DNA from: a virus
Length of the DNA stretch: 22,181 nt
IMG/VR virus record: IMGVR_UViG_3300044630_000334
Coordinates: 1-22,181 of that record
Strand: one strand, 5' to 3'
Positions 1-7,242 of this stretch are shown in pieces. The notes under the pieces are model-generated. The model was given only the letters and a program-made list of their open reading frames with translations. It ran no database searches and was not told the DNA's origin. Every line of letters starts with the position of its first letter. Position 1 is the stretch's first letter. The position numbers were made by a program, and so were the translations under genes.

Positions 1-1526
1 GAGAAGTCTGAGAGCGGCGTGTTAGCAGCCTGCGGGTAGCGGCGCAGTGGCGTATCCAACCAAGCGGTGCGCTCGATTGTCCCATAGTACCAGATTTTCT
101 CAAGGTGGTTATATACCACATAGGCGTTGTTAAAGTCGGCACTGTCCGACGGGTAGAACCACCAGACTTCGTTCCACTGCTCGTTGGTGCTGCAAATAAC
201 CTGATCGGATTGCGCCATGTTGATGTTCTGAAACACGTGGTTACGCAAGGTGCAGGGCAGTGTCTCGACGCGACCGGTGTAGGCGTAGAACTTATCTTGG
301 CCCATCCAGTAGGTAATGTTAGACGCCGTTGCCATCGCACGTGAGGACATAACCGAGATATTATCGGCATATTCCTGTAAGCCAAACACGTCAGTCGTGC
401 CGAGGAACTGAAGGGTGTAGAGGTGGCTATCCGTCCAGACTAAGATTTCCTGACGTGCTGGCAAAGCGCGCACAATGCGCGAACCACGTGATACCCGGAG
501 GTCACCTGCCGTATTTGTGTCGGTCGGCGTCCAGTCACCCGGCGTGTCTTGGTCAGCCCAACGGATAAGCATCGGGTCGAAGTCATTGACATTGGTTGAC
601 CCAAACGGAACTGCGCCAAAGGCAATCAAGTGGCGATCCTGCTGCGACACGAGCAACTGCATGATTTTTACAGGGACCGCGTTAGCAGTATACCCTTCCG
701 CCGTTGCATACGCTTGTAGCGTAATTGCCCGCGTACTAAGCGCCGTGCCCGGATCGGGAGTAGCACCACGAGTCCACCAGTAGCCAGCCCCGTTGCGGAT
801 GTTCATGACGAGGTCGTTGTCGAAGTTATCAAACCACCAGTCGCGCTGCTGGAAGAAGACCGGCTCCTGCGAACCAAGACCCCAAGCATCACGGTTCCAC
901 GTGCCAGTACCCCAACCATATCCGGCAGTCGTGATCGGGTAGCCGGGGCGGATTTCATAGTCGATAATAATAGCAGTACCGCCTCCACCAGCTACGTTTG
1001 TGGTGACCGGACCCGTAACAGGGATTGTAAAAGTCAGGCCGGTAACAACAGTAATCTCGTGGTTGCCGTTGATCTGGGCGGCAGGGATACCACCAATCGT
1101 ACCAGCTACGCCTGAGATTTGAACGAAGTCACCCGTCTCTGCCTCGTGTGCCCCCGCCAACTGGATGGTTACCACGTTGGGCGCAGTTGTGTCCGTGTAG
1201 ATACAGTTGTCCGTATCCGGCGTGTCGAGCGTCGGGTTTACCGGGCGTAGTGGGGTAATGTCGTTGTAGTAGCCACCATTCTCGATGTAAGCCTTCTGGT
1301 GTGTTCCTAACGCCAAAAAGTTATCGGAGTAGGTCGTAGACCAGTTCAACATCTGACGGCACACGCCTTGGAAGCTACCTGACGTGTAGCGTTGCCAGCC
1401 GCCGACCTTCTCGGGGTAGCCAGAACGGAACCGAATTTTGTCGCACTCGAACCAACCGCCCTCGTTGGAGTAGTCGGTCTGGTCGCGGTTTACACCGGGC
1501 TTAAACTGGAGCTTGATGAATGGCAT
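1..1526 (-). CDS. Tail nozzle/tubular-protein-like virion protein, C-terminus cut by window edge
   Basis: The frame is open from the ATG at 1526 to base 1, giving 508 codons with no stop, so the C-terminus is missing. The start follows a TAGGAG ribosome site 7 bases upstream. The N-terminus (MPFIKLQFKPGVNRDQ) and later blocks such as FDNDLVMNIRNG, IRWADQ and WNEVWWFYP match a large protein I recognise from many marine phage genomes. These Trp/Tyr-rich blocks suggest a beta-propeller or nozzle protein like T7 gp12 or P22 gp10, which closes the tail tube; that assignment is inference. Residues about 117-180 look like an inserted small beta domain (GDFVQISGV then a Gly/Thr-rich stretch) of the kind often labelled FCCH-like in phage proteins. 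It is the last gene in the window, after the fibre genes. Confidence 0.8.
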   Translation of the reverse strand, partial: MPFIKLQFKPGVNRDQTDYSNEGGWFECDKIRFRSGYPEKVGGWQRYTSGSFQGVCRQMLNWSTTYSDNFLALGTHQKAYIENGGYYNDITPLRPVNPTLDTPDTDNCIYTDTTAPNVVTIQLAGAHEAETGDFVQISGVAGTIGGIPAAQINGNHEITVVTGLTFTIPVTGPVTTNVAGGGGTAIIIDYEIRPGYPITTAGYGWGTGTWNRDAWGLGSQEPVFFQQRDWWFDNFDNDLVMNIRNGAGYWWTRGATPDPGTALSTRAITLQAYATAEGYTANAVPVKIMQLLVSQQDRHLIAFGAVPFGSTNVNDFDPMLIRWADQDTPGDWTPTDTNTAGDLRVSRGSRIVRALPARQEILVWTDSHLYTLQFLGTTDVFGLQEYADNISVMSSRAMATASNITYWMGQDKFYAYTGRVETLPCTLRNHVFQNINMAQSDQVICSTNEQWNEVWWFYPSDSADFNNAYVVYNHLEKIWYYGTIERTAWLDTPLRRYPQAANTPLSDF

Positions 1527-1536
1527 CTCTTTGCTC

Positions 1537-2313
1537 CTACGGCTGACTAAACTGGAAAGTGACGTACCCGCTCGAGCCACCAACTTCGATATTGTACTGC
1601 TGCCCCGGAGTAACCGAAACAGAAGAAGCACTCACTATAACTTGCGGCTGACCTGCCGACGTAGTGCCCGCTGCGGTGCGCCCAAAAGCGGAAGATTGAC
1701 CGCCGGGAAACTCGCCGCCCTCTTGATATACTTGAACAGCAATGCTCCATTCAGTGGGAGGTTGTGTCGGGCCACCTACTAAAGCACTGCTACGATTATC
1801 CCATGGACCGAAAAGGCGTTCAGCAACGCCGTTTATACGTAGGGTTACAGAACTCTCAAAATTCCAATAATAACCGTTCGTACGGCTGTTCCAATACAGC
1901 GATATCGGGTCGTAAGTTACAGAGCGGTCGCCGGTCCCACCTGAGTTAAAATTCGAAAGGACGAGACCTGCGTAGGTGGTTACGTTATTATATGATAAAC
2001 CATCGGATGAACCCGGTGAATCGAAGCTCGGCGTATACCTAGCGGCGTAGATAGAACCCGTGTTATCGTTTATAAAAAACCCTTCTGAAAAACTGTATAG
2101 ACCACCGGCAACCTGAAGGTTAACAATCGTAGACACACCAGCAGGTGCAGTCCAAACGCCAGAACTGTTAAATGTAACCGTCTGAAAGACAGAAGGCGGG
2201 GGCGGAGGCGGCGGAGTCGGGGTCGGAGGCGGCGGTGGAGGAGGCGGAGGAGCAGCCGAAAACGTACCAGCCCCTCGTGCGCTTGCTACTCCACGTGTGA
2301 CGATTGTCGGCAC
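1537..2313 (-). CDS. Polyproline-linker tail fibre/adhesin-like protein
   Basis: This 258-aa protein starts at a GTG supported by an AAGGAG ribosome site 6 bases upstream. Residues 1-20 form a short Gly/Ala head, residues 22-40 are proline interrupted only by Thr31 and Thr33, and the rest is a Ser/Gly/Tyr/Asn-rich beta domain. The domain opens with a pattern like VWTAPAGV and closes with YNIEVGGSSGYVTFQF. The same opening and closing are seen in the collagen-like protein at 7687-8646, so the two appear to be diverged members of one fibre-tip family. It lies between another fibre-like gene and the nozzle-like gene, with gaps of about 10 bases. A host-recognition or tail-appendage role is inferred; I do not recognise a named family. 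Confidence 0.7.
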   Translation of the reverse strand: MPTIVTRGVASARGAGTFSAAPPPPPPPPPTPTPPPPPPPSVFQTVTFNSSGVWTAPAGVSTIVNLQVAGGLYSFSEGFFINDNTGSIYAARYTPSFDSPGSSDGLSYNNVTTYAGLVLSNFNSGGTGDRSVTYDPISLYWNSRTNGYYWNFESSVTLRINGVAERLFGPWDNRSSALVGGPTQPPTEWSIAVQVYQEGGEFPGGQSSAFGRTAAGTTSAGQPQVIVSASSVSVTPGQQYNIEVGGSSGYVTFQFSQP

Positions 2314-2323
2314 TGTGCGCTCC

Positions 2324-3247
2324 TTAGACGAACTTAGTCAGTGATGCAAAGACCGTATAGGCCGCGCTACCCGTCTTCACGATGGTATATGTATAAGCGT
2401 CAGTACTCGAAGTGTTGCCTGCGACAGGCGCACTATTCTGCCATTTGGGGGTGATGGTCGCACCGTCAACTTGAAAGACATTATTAAAGTAACCTGTGGT
2501 GCCGATGGTAGCAAAGACCGCAACGGTGATCGCCTGCCCAGTCGAGAGCAGTGAGTTGAGGGTCGTACCGCTATTACCCCGGATATTAACTGTCCAGTTA
2601 GCCGATGCGTTGCTGGTGTAGTAGAGTACCGACTGCGTGATCGCGTCGATAGTCAAAGTGCCGCTCAGGCCCGAACCCACAACTGTGGCGGTTTCAATGG
2701 CATAAGCCAGCGGCTGAAGCGACGTAATGTCCGTGTTAGTACCTGACTGGGCTGCGCTCAGGTTAGACCGTGCGCCAGAAGCTGTATTCGAGCCTACACC
2801 GCCAGAGGTAAGGGCAAGAGGCGTCCCAAGCGTAAGCGACGTCAGGTGCGTCGTAGAGTCCACCACATTCGTGCCGTCATTATAAACCCACATGGTCTTG
2901 CCAGCAGGCACCGTAATGCCAGTGCCCGCAGTCGTTTTGACCACCACGCTGTCAGCGCAGGTGTTGTTGATGATGTAAACCTTCTCAATGTTGGGTACGA
3001 CCAGATTGCGTGTCGAGCCACCAGTGGTGCCGATCAGGTTCAAACGCAGGTTACGTGCAGGCTGCGTCGTGTTTACGTTGGTAAGAGCAAGAGTGACGGT
3101 GCCACTGGCGAAGGTAACATCCGCTGAGCCGACAACAGCTTCCTCAAGCGCGGTCCCGAGGTTGATATTCGTGACGTTACCCCACGTAGCGAGGTTCTCG
3201 CCCGTTGCCATAAGCTGGAGTTTGAGGTTGCTATATGTGCTTGACAT
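2324..3247 (-). CDS. Tail fibre-like virion protein
   Basis: This 307-aa protein starts at an ATG after an AAGGA site. It is rich in Thr, Ser, Gly, Ala and Asn with very few charged residues, as in beta-structured phage fibres. The N-terminal stretch (YSNLKLQLMATGEN, TWGNVTN, NLGTALEEA) and the following repeat-like beta strands resemble a fibre/appendage family that I recognise from many marine phages. Its middle has a fibre linker (LALTSGGVGSNTASGARSNL) of the type that precedes receptor-binding domains, and the C-terminal 100 residues form a separate beta-rich segment. It sits inside a run of fibre-like genes. The exact position in the virion is not shown by the sequence. Confidence 0.72.
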   Translation of the reverse strand: MSSTYSNLKLQLMATGENLATWGNVTNINLGTALEEAVVGSADVTFASGTVTLALTNVNTTQPARNLRLNLIGTTGGSTRNLVVPNIEKVYIINNTCADSVVVKTTAGTGITVPAGKTMWVYNDGTNVVDSTTHLTSLTLGTPLALTSGGVGSNTASGARSNLSAAQSGTNTDITSLQPLAYAIETATVVGSGLSGTLTIDAITQSVLYYTSNASANWTVNIRGNSGTTLNSLLSTGQAITVAVFATIGTTGYFNNVFQVDGATITPKWQNSAPVAGNTSSTDAYTYTIVKTGSAAYTVFASLTKFV

Positions 3248-3256
3248 CTTCAGTCC

Positions 3257-4000
3257 TTACGTCGGTATTGTTGTCCAGTTCGGGTTCTGCGCGTCATTGA
3301 TCTGACCCCAAACCAAAGCAGAAGTTAAGTTACCAGTGCCTGTTACTCCGATTGGGTATACACGCATATTAATAGCAATGAAAGGTGTACCTAGCTCAAC
3401 AGTAGCCTGCACCCCTGTAGGTCGTACACCGCTCTGATAACGGATGTTTCCAACTTGGCCAACGCCAGCAACGCCTGTAATTTCAAAGTTAGCGTCCGCA
3501 GCAACAACCACAGTGCCAAGTTGCCCGAATCCAGTAACACCGTCCTCGATGATATTACCGTAAGCAATGACGTTAGCTTGGCCGGTTTGCCCTTCAGCCT
3601 GCATACCTTGGAGGATGACGTCGGAGTTTGCCTTGACAACCACAGTGCCAACTGCGCCGGTACCGAATACGCTGTCTTCAATAATAATTGCATCGGCATC
3701 AACGCTAGCCGTAGCCACAAGACCCGCAGCCGAAACGCCTATAACTCGTACGCTGCTAACTGCATTAGCGGTGCCAATCTGGCCGGTACCCTGTACGCCA
3801 GTTACATCGAAGTTAGCAGCGGCACGGACGACAACAGTACCAACAGCGCCTGTGCCTTGCACTCCGTTGACGCGGTAGCCGACAGCGGCCTCGACGTGTT
3901 CAAGCTGAGCTACCCCTTGCACACCAGTAACGGCTACAAGCGCATCAACGACGCCAAGTGCCGCGAACGGGGCTGCTGCGAAGGGGGCTATGCCGAACAT
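3257..4000 (-). CDS. Tandem-repeat beta-rich virion protein
   Basis: This 247-aa protein is built from about ten imperfect units of 20-24 residues with a core like VTGVQGTGQIGT followed by a short hydrophobic strand (VVV) and an Ala/Asp/Asn-rich turn. The regular Gly and Val spacing predicts a beta-solenoid or stacked-hairpin fibre shaft. The C-terminus (QINDAQNPNW) is a different, aromatic segment that may be a cap. The start is the first ATG of the frame, 8 bases after the preceding stop; no clear ribosome site is seen, so translation may be coupled to the upstream gene. It is next to two fibre-like genes. A structural virion role is inferred from composition and context; no enzymatic motif is visible. 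Confidence 0.65.
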   Translation of the reverse strand: MFGIAPFAAAPFAALGVVDALVAVTGVQGVAQLEHVEAAVGYRVNGVQGTGAVGTVVVRAAANFDVTGVQGTGQIGTANAVSSVRVIGVSAAGLVATASVDADAIIIEDSVFGTGAVGTVVVKANSDVILQGMQAEGQTGQANVIAYGNIIEDGVTGFGQLGTVVVAADANFEITGVAGVGQVGNIRYQSGVRPTGVQATVELGTPFIAINMRVYPIGVTGTGNLTSALVWGQINDAQNPNWTTIPT

Positions 4001-4008
4001 TTAGGGTT

Positions 4009-4191
4009 TTAGCCGCCGAGATATTGCGATAGCGCGGTTGCCGCTGTGCCGACGATGGCGAGGATGCCAGCCAGCTTAACTTTCCAACCCATCTTCGGCT
4101 TTTCGCCGTCCATAGGAAGTATCTTACCTGCGGCTTTCTTGAGGATCGCCTTCTCGGCTTCCTTCTTCAGTATGTTCTTAAAATCAACCAT
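4009..4191 (-). CDS. Small single-TM protein following the endolysin
   Basis: This 60-aa protein starts at the ATG at 4191, which has an AAGGAG site 7 bases upstream; an in-frame start at 4212 would overlap the endolysin gene and lacks that site. The N-terminal half is amphipathic and lysine-rich (FKNILKKEAEKAILKK), and residues about 38-58 form one hydrophobic, Ala/Gly-rich segment suited to spanning the membrane. It follows the endolysin gene by 11 bases, so a role in lysis (holin or accessory membrane protein) is plausible. The sequence alone cannot distinguish this from another membrane function. Confidence 0.62.
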   Translation of the reverse strand: MVDFKNILKKEAEKAILKKAAGKILPMDGEKPKMGWKVKLAGILAIVGTAATALSQYLGG

Positions 4192-4202
4192 TGTAGTTCT
4201 CC

Positions 4203-4814
4203 TTACATCCAAGAAGCATATTTCTTGGTTTTCAGTTTGCGGTCGTCGAGCCCATGTGTACCACCATTAATACGCTTTGTCAGGGCAAGAATTGCAGCGT
4301 CGTTAATACCCTGATCGCAGATACCCCACAGCTTGTTCTTGTCAAAGAACCACAGGGCGCTCTCAAAGGCAAGTTCTGTGGCGACAAGGTCTGGGTTGTC
4401 CATGATGTCTGGGCGGTTTATATACTTGGCAAACTCAGAATAGTTAAATTTTCCAGTGAGTTGGAGAGCGCCGCGTCCGCGGTACTTCCAACCGTCGCCA
4501 GACGCTTCGTCGCCGTTTGCCATGCGATTGGCGTAGGCGCGGTTAGCAATCCGCTGCGGCTGGCGTTCATAAGCCTTGGCTATCGCATTTGTTTGAAAGT
4601 ATTTATCAAACGTACCGCGCAGACCCTGTGCGCCGTAGTTCAGGTTCTCGCTGAACGCCTTGAAGTTGCCCGACTCATGCGCCGTTTGAGCAAAGAAATG
4701 CGCAGCCCGATTAGGCGATAATTTATAGTAAGCCGCAGCCGCCTTAAATGTACCCGGACCGAACGCACCATCTGCGGTTACTCCAATCTTTTTCTGTAAA
4801 TTTATAAGGCTCAT
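4203..4814 (-). CDS. GH19 (chitinase-type) endolysin
   Basis: This 203-aa protein has the glycoside hydrolase 19 fold signature, used by phages to cut peptidoglycan glycan chains. The probable catalytic glutamates are Glu47 in FFAQTAHESGNF and Glu56 in SENLNY; the substrate-cleft motif GRGALQLTG is at 113-121. The first 30 residues (LQKKIGVTADGAFGPGT) look like the peptidoglycan-binding helix-turn segment often found at the front of these enzymes. There is no signal peptide, so release through a holin is expected, and the neighbouring small membrane proteins fit that. Its ATG overlaps the stop of the upstream 56-aa gene as ATGA. Length is normal for a GH19 endolysin. Confidence 0.93.
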   Translation of the reverse strand: MSLINLQKKIGVTADGAFGPGTFKAAAAYYKLSPNRAAHFFAQTAHESGNFKAFSENLNYGAQGLRGTFDKYFQTNAIAKAYERQPQRIANRAYANRMANGDEASGDGWKYRGRGALQLTGKFNYSEFAKYINRPDIMDNPDLVATELAFESALWFFDKNKLWGICDQGINDAAILALTKRINGGTHGLDDRKLKTKKYASWM

Positions 4815-4981
4815 TTATCGTCCTTCCGATTATTCCATAGCTCAAAGAGCGTTTTGATCTTCTCTTCAGCCACACCCAGCCGCACGTCCATCTTAGCAAG
4901 GATGATCGTAAGCGTGATGAACGCAAGGACGATGGGCCAAAGCTGGCCTATCATCTCAACGGTGGAGAGTTCGCCCGCCAT
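4811..4981 (-). CDS. 56-aa single-TM lysis-cassette protein
   Basis: I translated this short frame by hand: 56 codons from the ATG at 4981 to a TGA at 4811. The start overlaps the previous stop as TAATG and its own stop overlaps the endolysin start as ATGA, which strongly supports that it is real. Residues about 11-29 (IGQLWPIVLAFITLTIILA) are one hydrophobic segment preceded by a short N-terminus; residues 30-56 are charged and probably helical (VAEEKIKTLFELWNNRK). One TM with a charged cytoplasmic tail fits a small holin-like protein or an inner-membrane spanin subunit, but neither can be proven here. Confidence 0.78.
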   Translation of the reverse strand: MAGELSTVEMIGQLWPIVLAFITLTIILAKMDVRLGVAEEKIKTLFELWNNRKDDK

Positions 4982-5466
4982 TATGCTGCTGGGTTGCGCC
5001 AGTCAGGGAAGTCGTCTTCATCAACCACACCGTCGCCGTTCGCGTCATAGCGTAAGTCGTTGCGGTACTTTTCCCAAGGGGCCATGTCGTCATCATCGTC
5101 ATCTTCGGCTACCGGCTCAGGGTCAACAGGTCGGACCAACGGCACAGGGTTATACTCACCGACTTCGGGTTCTGGTTCTTCTGGTTCCGGCTCTGGCGCA
5201 GCCTCTTTGTCACGCGCATTGGCGTTAAGGCTTAGACCGCCAAGTAGCCCAACCAGTGCACCGATGATGGTCTGGAATGCAGGGTTAATCATCTCAAGGA
5301 TGGCAGTGCTATCTACAACGTCGTTAGGCACAAACAGACCCACGACAAGCGCCAGCACAACCACAAGGATAACCGCAGATAGCGTGACGATGGCCACGCG
5401 GATAACAAACTCAACGGTGTCATTCACGCCGTCTTGCTTGCTTTCAAAATCACTCAGGAAGCTCAT
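4981..5466 (-). CDS. Holin-like two-TM protein with C-terminal EF-hand loop
   Basis: This 161-aa protein starts at an ATG after a GAGGAG site and overlaps the upstream gene by 17 bases. Two hydrophobic segments (about residues 21-47 and 60-80) are followed by a Pro/Glu-rich acidic linker, a run of six aspartates, and a C-terminal 12-residue loop DANGDGVVDEDD. That loop has Asp, Asn, Asp, Val, Asp and Asp at positions 1, 3, 5, 7, 9 and 12, the canonical calcium-binding EF-hand pattern. The second TM region (INPAFQTIIGALVGLLGG) resembles that of the adjacent 93-aa protein, so the two look like duplicated genes. Position next to the endolysin suggests a holin or related membrane role; the acidic tail is unusual for one. 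Confidence 0.75.
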   Translation of the reverse strand: MSFLSDFESKQDGVNDTVEFVIRVAIVTLSAVILVVVLALVVGLFVPNDVVDSTAILEMINPAFQTIIGALVGLLGGLSLNANARDKEAAPEPEPEEPEPEVGEYNPVPLVRPVDPEPVAEDDDDDDMAPWEKYRNDLRYDANGDGVVDEDDFPDWRNPAA

Positions 5467-5731
5467 CTTTAATCTCCTCGTCCTTGGGCTTACTTGAGCC
5501 GCTGCCCTGCCCTGCCATCAATCCTGCCAACGCCCCGACGATGAACGTCGCAATAGGGTTAATCAACTTAAAAAACTCAGCGTCGTTGGGGGATTGCCCC
5601 TCCATCGGCTGCGATACAAACACCAGTGAGTATAGCACAGTTGCCACAATAAATGTAAGTGTCAGCGAAAGCACAATACCGACAATGAACCGCAGCAGTT
5701 CTTCTGGCGACCATTCACTTCTCGGCTTCAT
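5450..5731 (-). CDS. Holin-like two-TM protein
   Basis: This 93-aa protein has two hydrophobic segments (about residues 12-39 and 56-75) and a charged C-terminal tail, the layout of a class II-type holin. I chose the ATG at 5731 because AGGTGA lies 6 bases upstream; a GTG at 5740 is the alternative. The segment FFKLINPIATFIVGALAGLM aligns with the second TM region of the next gene, marking a tandem duplication. It overlaps the lipoprotein gene by 17 bases, so the two are translated together. Membership of the lysis cassette is inferred from the nearby endolysin. Confidence 0.72.
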   Translation of the reverse strand: MKPRSEWSPEELLRFIVGIVLSLTLTFIVATVLYSLVFVSQPMEGQSPNDAEFFKLINPIATFIVGALAGLMAGQGSGSSKPKDEEIKDELPE

Positions 5732-5897
5732 CTTCTTCACCTGTATTTATCAGCCACTCGGTGCAGTAGCCCATAGCTATGCACTTAGGCTTCTTGCAGA
5801 TTTCCTCCTGCCAGTTCGCAGGGTCTTGGCAATCATACCGATAGCGGTCTTTGCAGCCAGACAATAATAACAACATCGAAATCAAAACCAAGCGCAT
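5715..5897 (-). CDS. Small phage lipoprotein (possible outer-membrane spanin)
   Basis: This 60-aa protein begins with Met-Arg and a hydrophobic stretch ending in a lipobox, Leu-Ser-Gly-Cys at residues 12-15, so the mature protein should start at lipidated Cys15. The mature part contains four further cysteines (in DCQDPANW, EICKKPKC and GYC) that may form disulfides in the periplasm. The start has a GAGG site 6 bases upstream. Small lipoproteins near an endolysin are often the outer-membrane subunit of spanins, which fuse the membranes in the last step of lysis. Here the usual proline-rich stretch is absent, so this identity is a guess; the lipoprotein nature is well supported. Confidence 0.75.
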   Translation of the reverse strand: MRLVLISMLLLLSGCKDRYRYDCQDPANWQEEICKKPKCIAMGYCTEWLINTGEEDEAEK

Positions 5898-5904
5898 TAT
5901 AACC

Positions 5905-6132
5905 TCACAATGGACAGATGACCGCTGTATCCGTATCTTGGTAAAACTCTATACGCCCTTTGCACGCAATATTCCAGTCCGGACCGTCAGCTTCTGACCA
6001 ACTAGGCACCAGTATACGCACGTGCCGCGCCAAGTGTTCTTTGCCATCCTCGAATACGCGCCAGACATGCTCAGGAGAACCACGACCCGGCTGTCCTGCG
6101 GACTTATTAAAGCGGATGCGGAACTTAGGCAT
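5905..6132 (-). CDS. Conserved small phage protein, function unknown
   Basis: This 75-aa protein begins MPKFRIRFNKSAGQPGRG and contains HVWRVFEDGKEH and PDWNIACKG. I recognise a similar small protein from many marine phages but know no function. The ATG at 6132 is preferred over a longer frame starting at 6171, because it gives a compact 8-base overlap with the upstream stop and the conserved part begins here. The mixture of Arg, His, Trp and Asp residues and the even beta-strand pattern suggest a single small beta-rich domain. It links the fibre-related genes to the lysis cassette. Confidence 0.65.
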   Translation of the reverse strand: MPKFRIRFNKSAGQPGRGSPEHVWRVFEDGKEHLARHVRILVPSWSEADGPDWNIACKGRIEFYQDTDTAVICPL

Positions 6133-6856
6133 AGGGGCAGAGCTTGGCTGCTCGCTTGGCACGGTTATCAAAAAAGAGGGTATACCCCTTACGGTAGGGT
6201 AGCCTGTGACGCTCTTCCTCGCTTACTAGCTCGTACACCAGCTTAAGTGGCCTATCTGACATAGGTATAAAATGCGTAAGGGGTTGCCCAAATGAAAACT
6301 CGTACACTTTGGGTTCGGGATACCTACGTATAAATAAGTTTAAATTGAGTTCTAGTCCGTATTTATAATCTGCAACCCCGGGAGGTACAAGTACATCTTC
6401 TGCACCAAACCCATTCCACATAGGTGCAATTAGAGTAAATTTGACGCCGCTATCCTCCCTCACTGCCCAAGGACTTATTAGTTTTAAGTGGTTGTGCGTC
6501 CGTAGGTAGGGGTTCCCCGCCATTTGATGATCTACATGCTCATGGGCAACTGAAACTTTATCGGCATACTGGTACTGATAATCTTTGTTAGGGGATACCT
6601 CCACTTGGAAGTCAGACCACATAGGATGGATAAACCCCCGCGAGTATAGGTCTACAAAACCCGGACAAGTTTTCATAGTGGGGATTGAGGACATTACACT
6701 AGGCACTTGCTCATCCCTATAAGTTTTTTTAGGGAGCGCCTTCCACCAATCAGGTATAAAATGCGCCGCCTTTTGGGGGCGTGAAAACTTGTATGCGCTT
6801 TCGTTGTCGGTAAACAGCGTGACGATAAGCGGCTTTTTCTTGAATATGAACAACAT
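6125..6856 (-). CDS. Conserved phage protein of unknown function, beta-rich
   Basis: This 243-aa protein starts at an ATG that overlaps the previous stop as TAATG. It opens FIFKKKPLIVTLFTDNES and has conserved-looking blocks AAHFIPDWWKALPKK, MKTCPGFVDLYSRGF, HLKLISPWAVRED and GQPLTHFIPMSDRP. I have seen this type of protein in marine phages near tail fibres and oxygenases, without a known function. Alternating hydrophobic residues in the second half suggest a double-stranded beta-helix (cupin-like) core, but no clear metal-binding triad can be assigned, although several histidines occur in the middle (AHEHVDHQM). No signal or TM segment is present. Confidence 0.7.
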   Translation of the reverse strand: MLFIFKKKPLIVTLFTDNESAYKFSRPQKAAHFIPDWWKALPKKTYRDEQVPSVMSSIPTMKTCPGFVDLYSRGFIHPMWSDFQVEVSPNKDYQYQYADKVSVAHEHVDHQMAGNPYLRTHNHLKLISPWAVREDSGVKFTLIAPMWNGFGAEDVLVPPGVADYKYGLELNLNLFIRRYPEPKVYEFSFGQPLTHFIPMSDRPLKLVYELVSEEERHRLPYRKGYTLFFDNRAKRAAKLCPYA

Positions 6857-7242
6857 TATTCTGGAGCTTTCGGCCACGTTGGGTCGGGAAAGTTTTCGTC
6901 AGAGCGTATATCGCGCAGCGCCATACGGTACTCCACCCACTCTGCTCTTTTGGCTTTGTTCATGGGGATATCGGGTAGCATCGCCCAGTCACTTTGCGAT
7001 AAAAGCTTCTTAGCGCGCTCCCAAGCTAACTCCTCGGGCGTGGATTCCTTCGGTAGCGGGGGTTCTTCACCGACTACAACCCACCCTTGGTTTTCGTACT
7101 CCGTCCCCATCCACGATAGATCACCGAGTTTATCCTCGAAAGCATGGAGACCGAATACCGGCCCCCAGTTTTCAGGAAGGGGTTGTGGTTTGTTTAGCGG
7201 CTCGCCGCTTTGAAGGTTTTTTAACTGCCACAGCTTCGCCAT
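6856..7242 (-). CDS. Tail fibre assembly chaperone-like protein
   Basis: This 128-aa protein starts at the ATG at 7242, which has a strong AGGAG site 6 bases upstream; a longer in-frame start at 7287 has no such support. The C-terminal 50 residues (LLSQSDWAMLPDIP, KRAEWVEYRMALRDI, then P-x-WP near the end) match the pattern of phage tail assembly chaperones (Phage_tail_APC / tail fibre assembly type): 'SDW..LPD', 'R..W..YR..LR'. Such proteins help fold or attach tail fibres, so the likely clients are the fibre genes in this region. The first 71 bases overlap the end of the upstream gene in another frame. Confidence 0.8.
   Translation of the reverse strand: MAKLWQLKNLQSGEPLNKPQPLPENWGPVFGLHAFEDKLGDLSWMGTEYENQGWVVVGEEPPLPKESTPEELAWERAKKLLSQSDWAMLPDIPMNKAKRAEWVEYRMALRDIRSDENFPDPTWPKAPE

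Noticed and set aside
105-3305. Plus-strand frames of 60-105 codons over the left part of the window
   Set aside because: They lie opposite well-supported minus-strand genes, have no coherent protein pattern and no ribosome sites; they are antisense shadows.
4744-4926. Minus-strand 60-codon frame overlapping the endolysin start
   Set aside because: The competing 56-aa frame at 4811-4981 has both start/stop overlaps and a clear TM segment; this one is Arg/Ser-rich shadow sequence.
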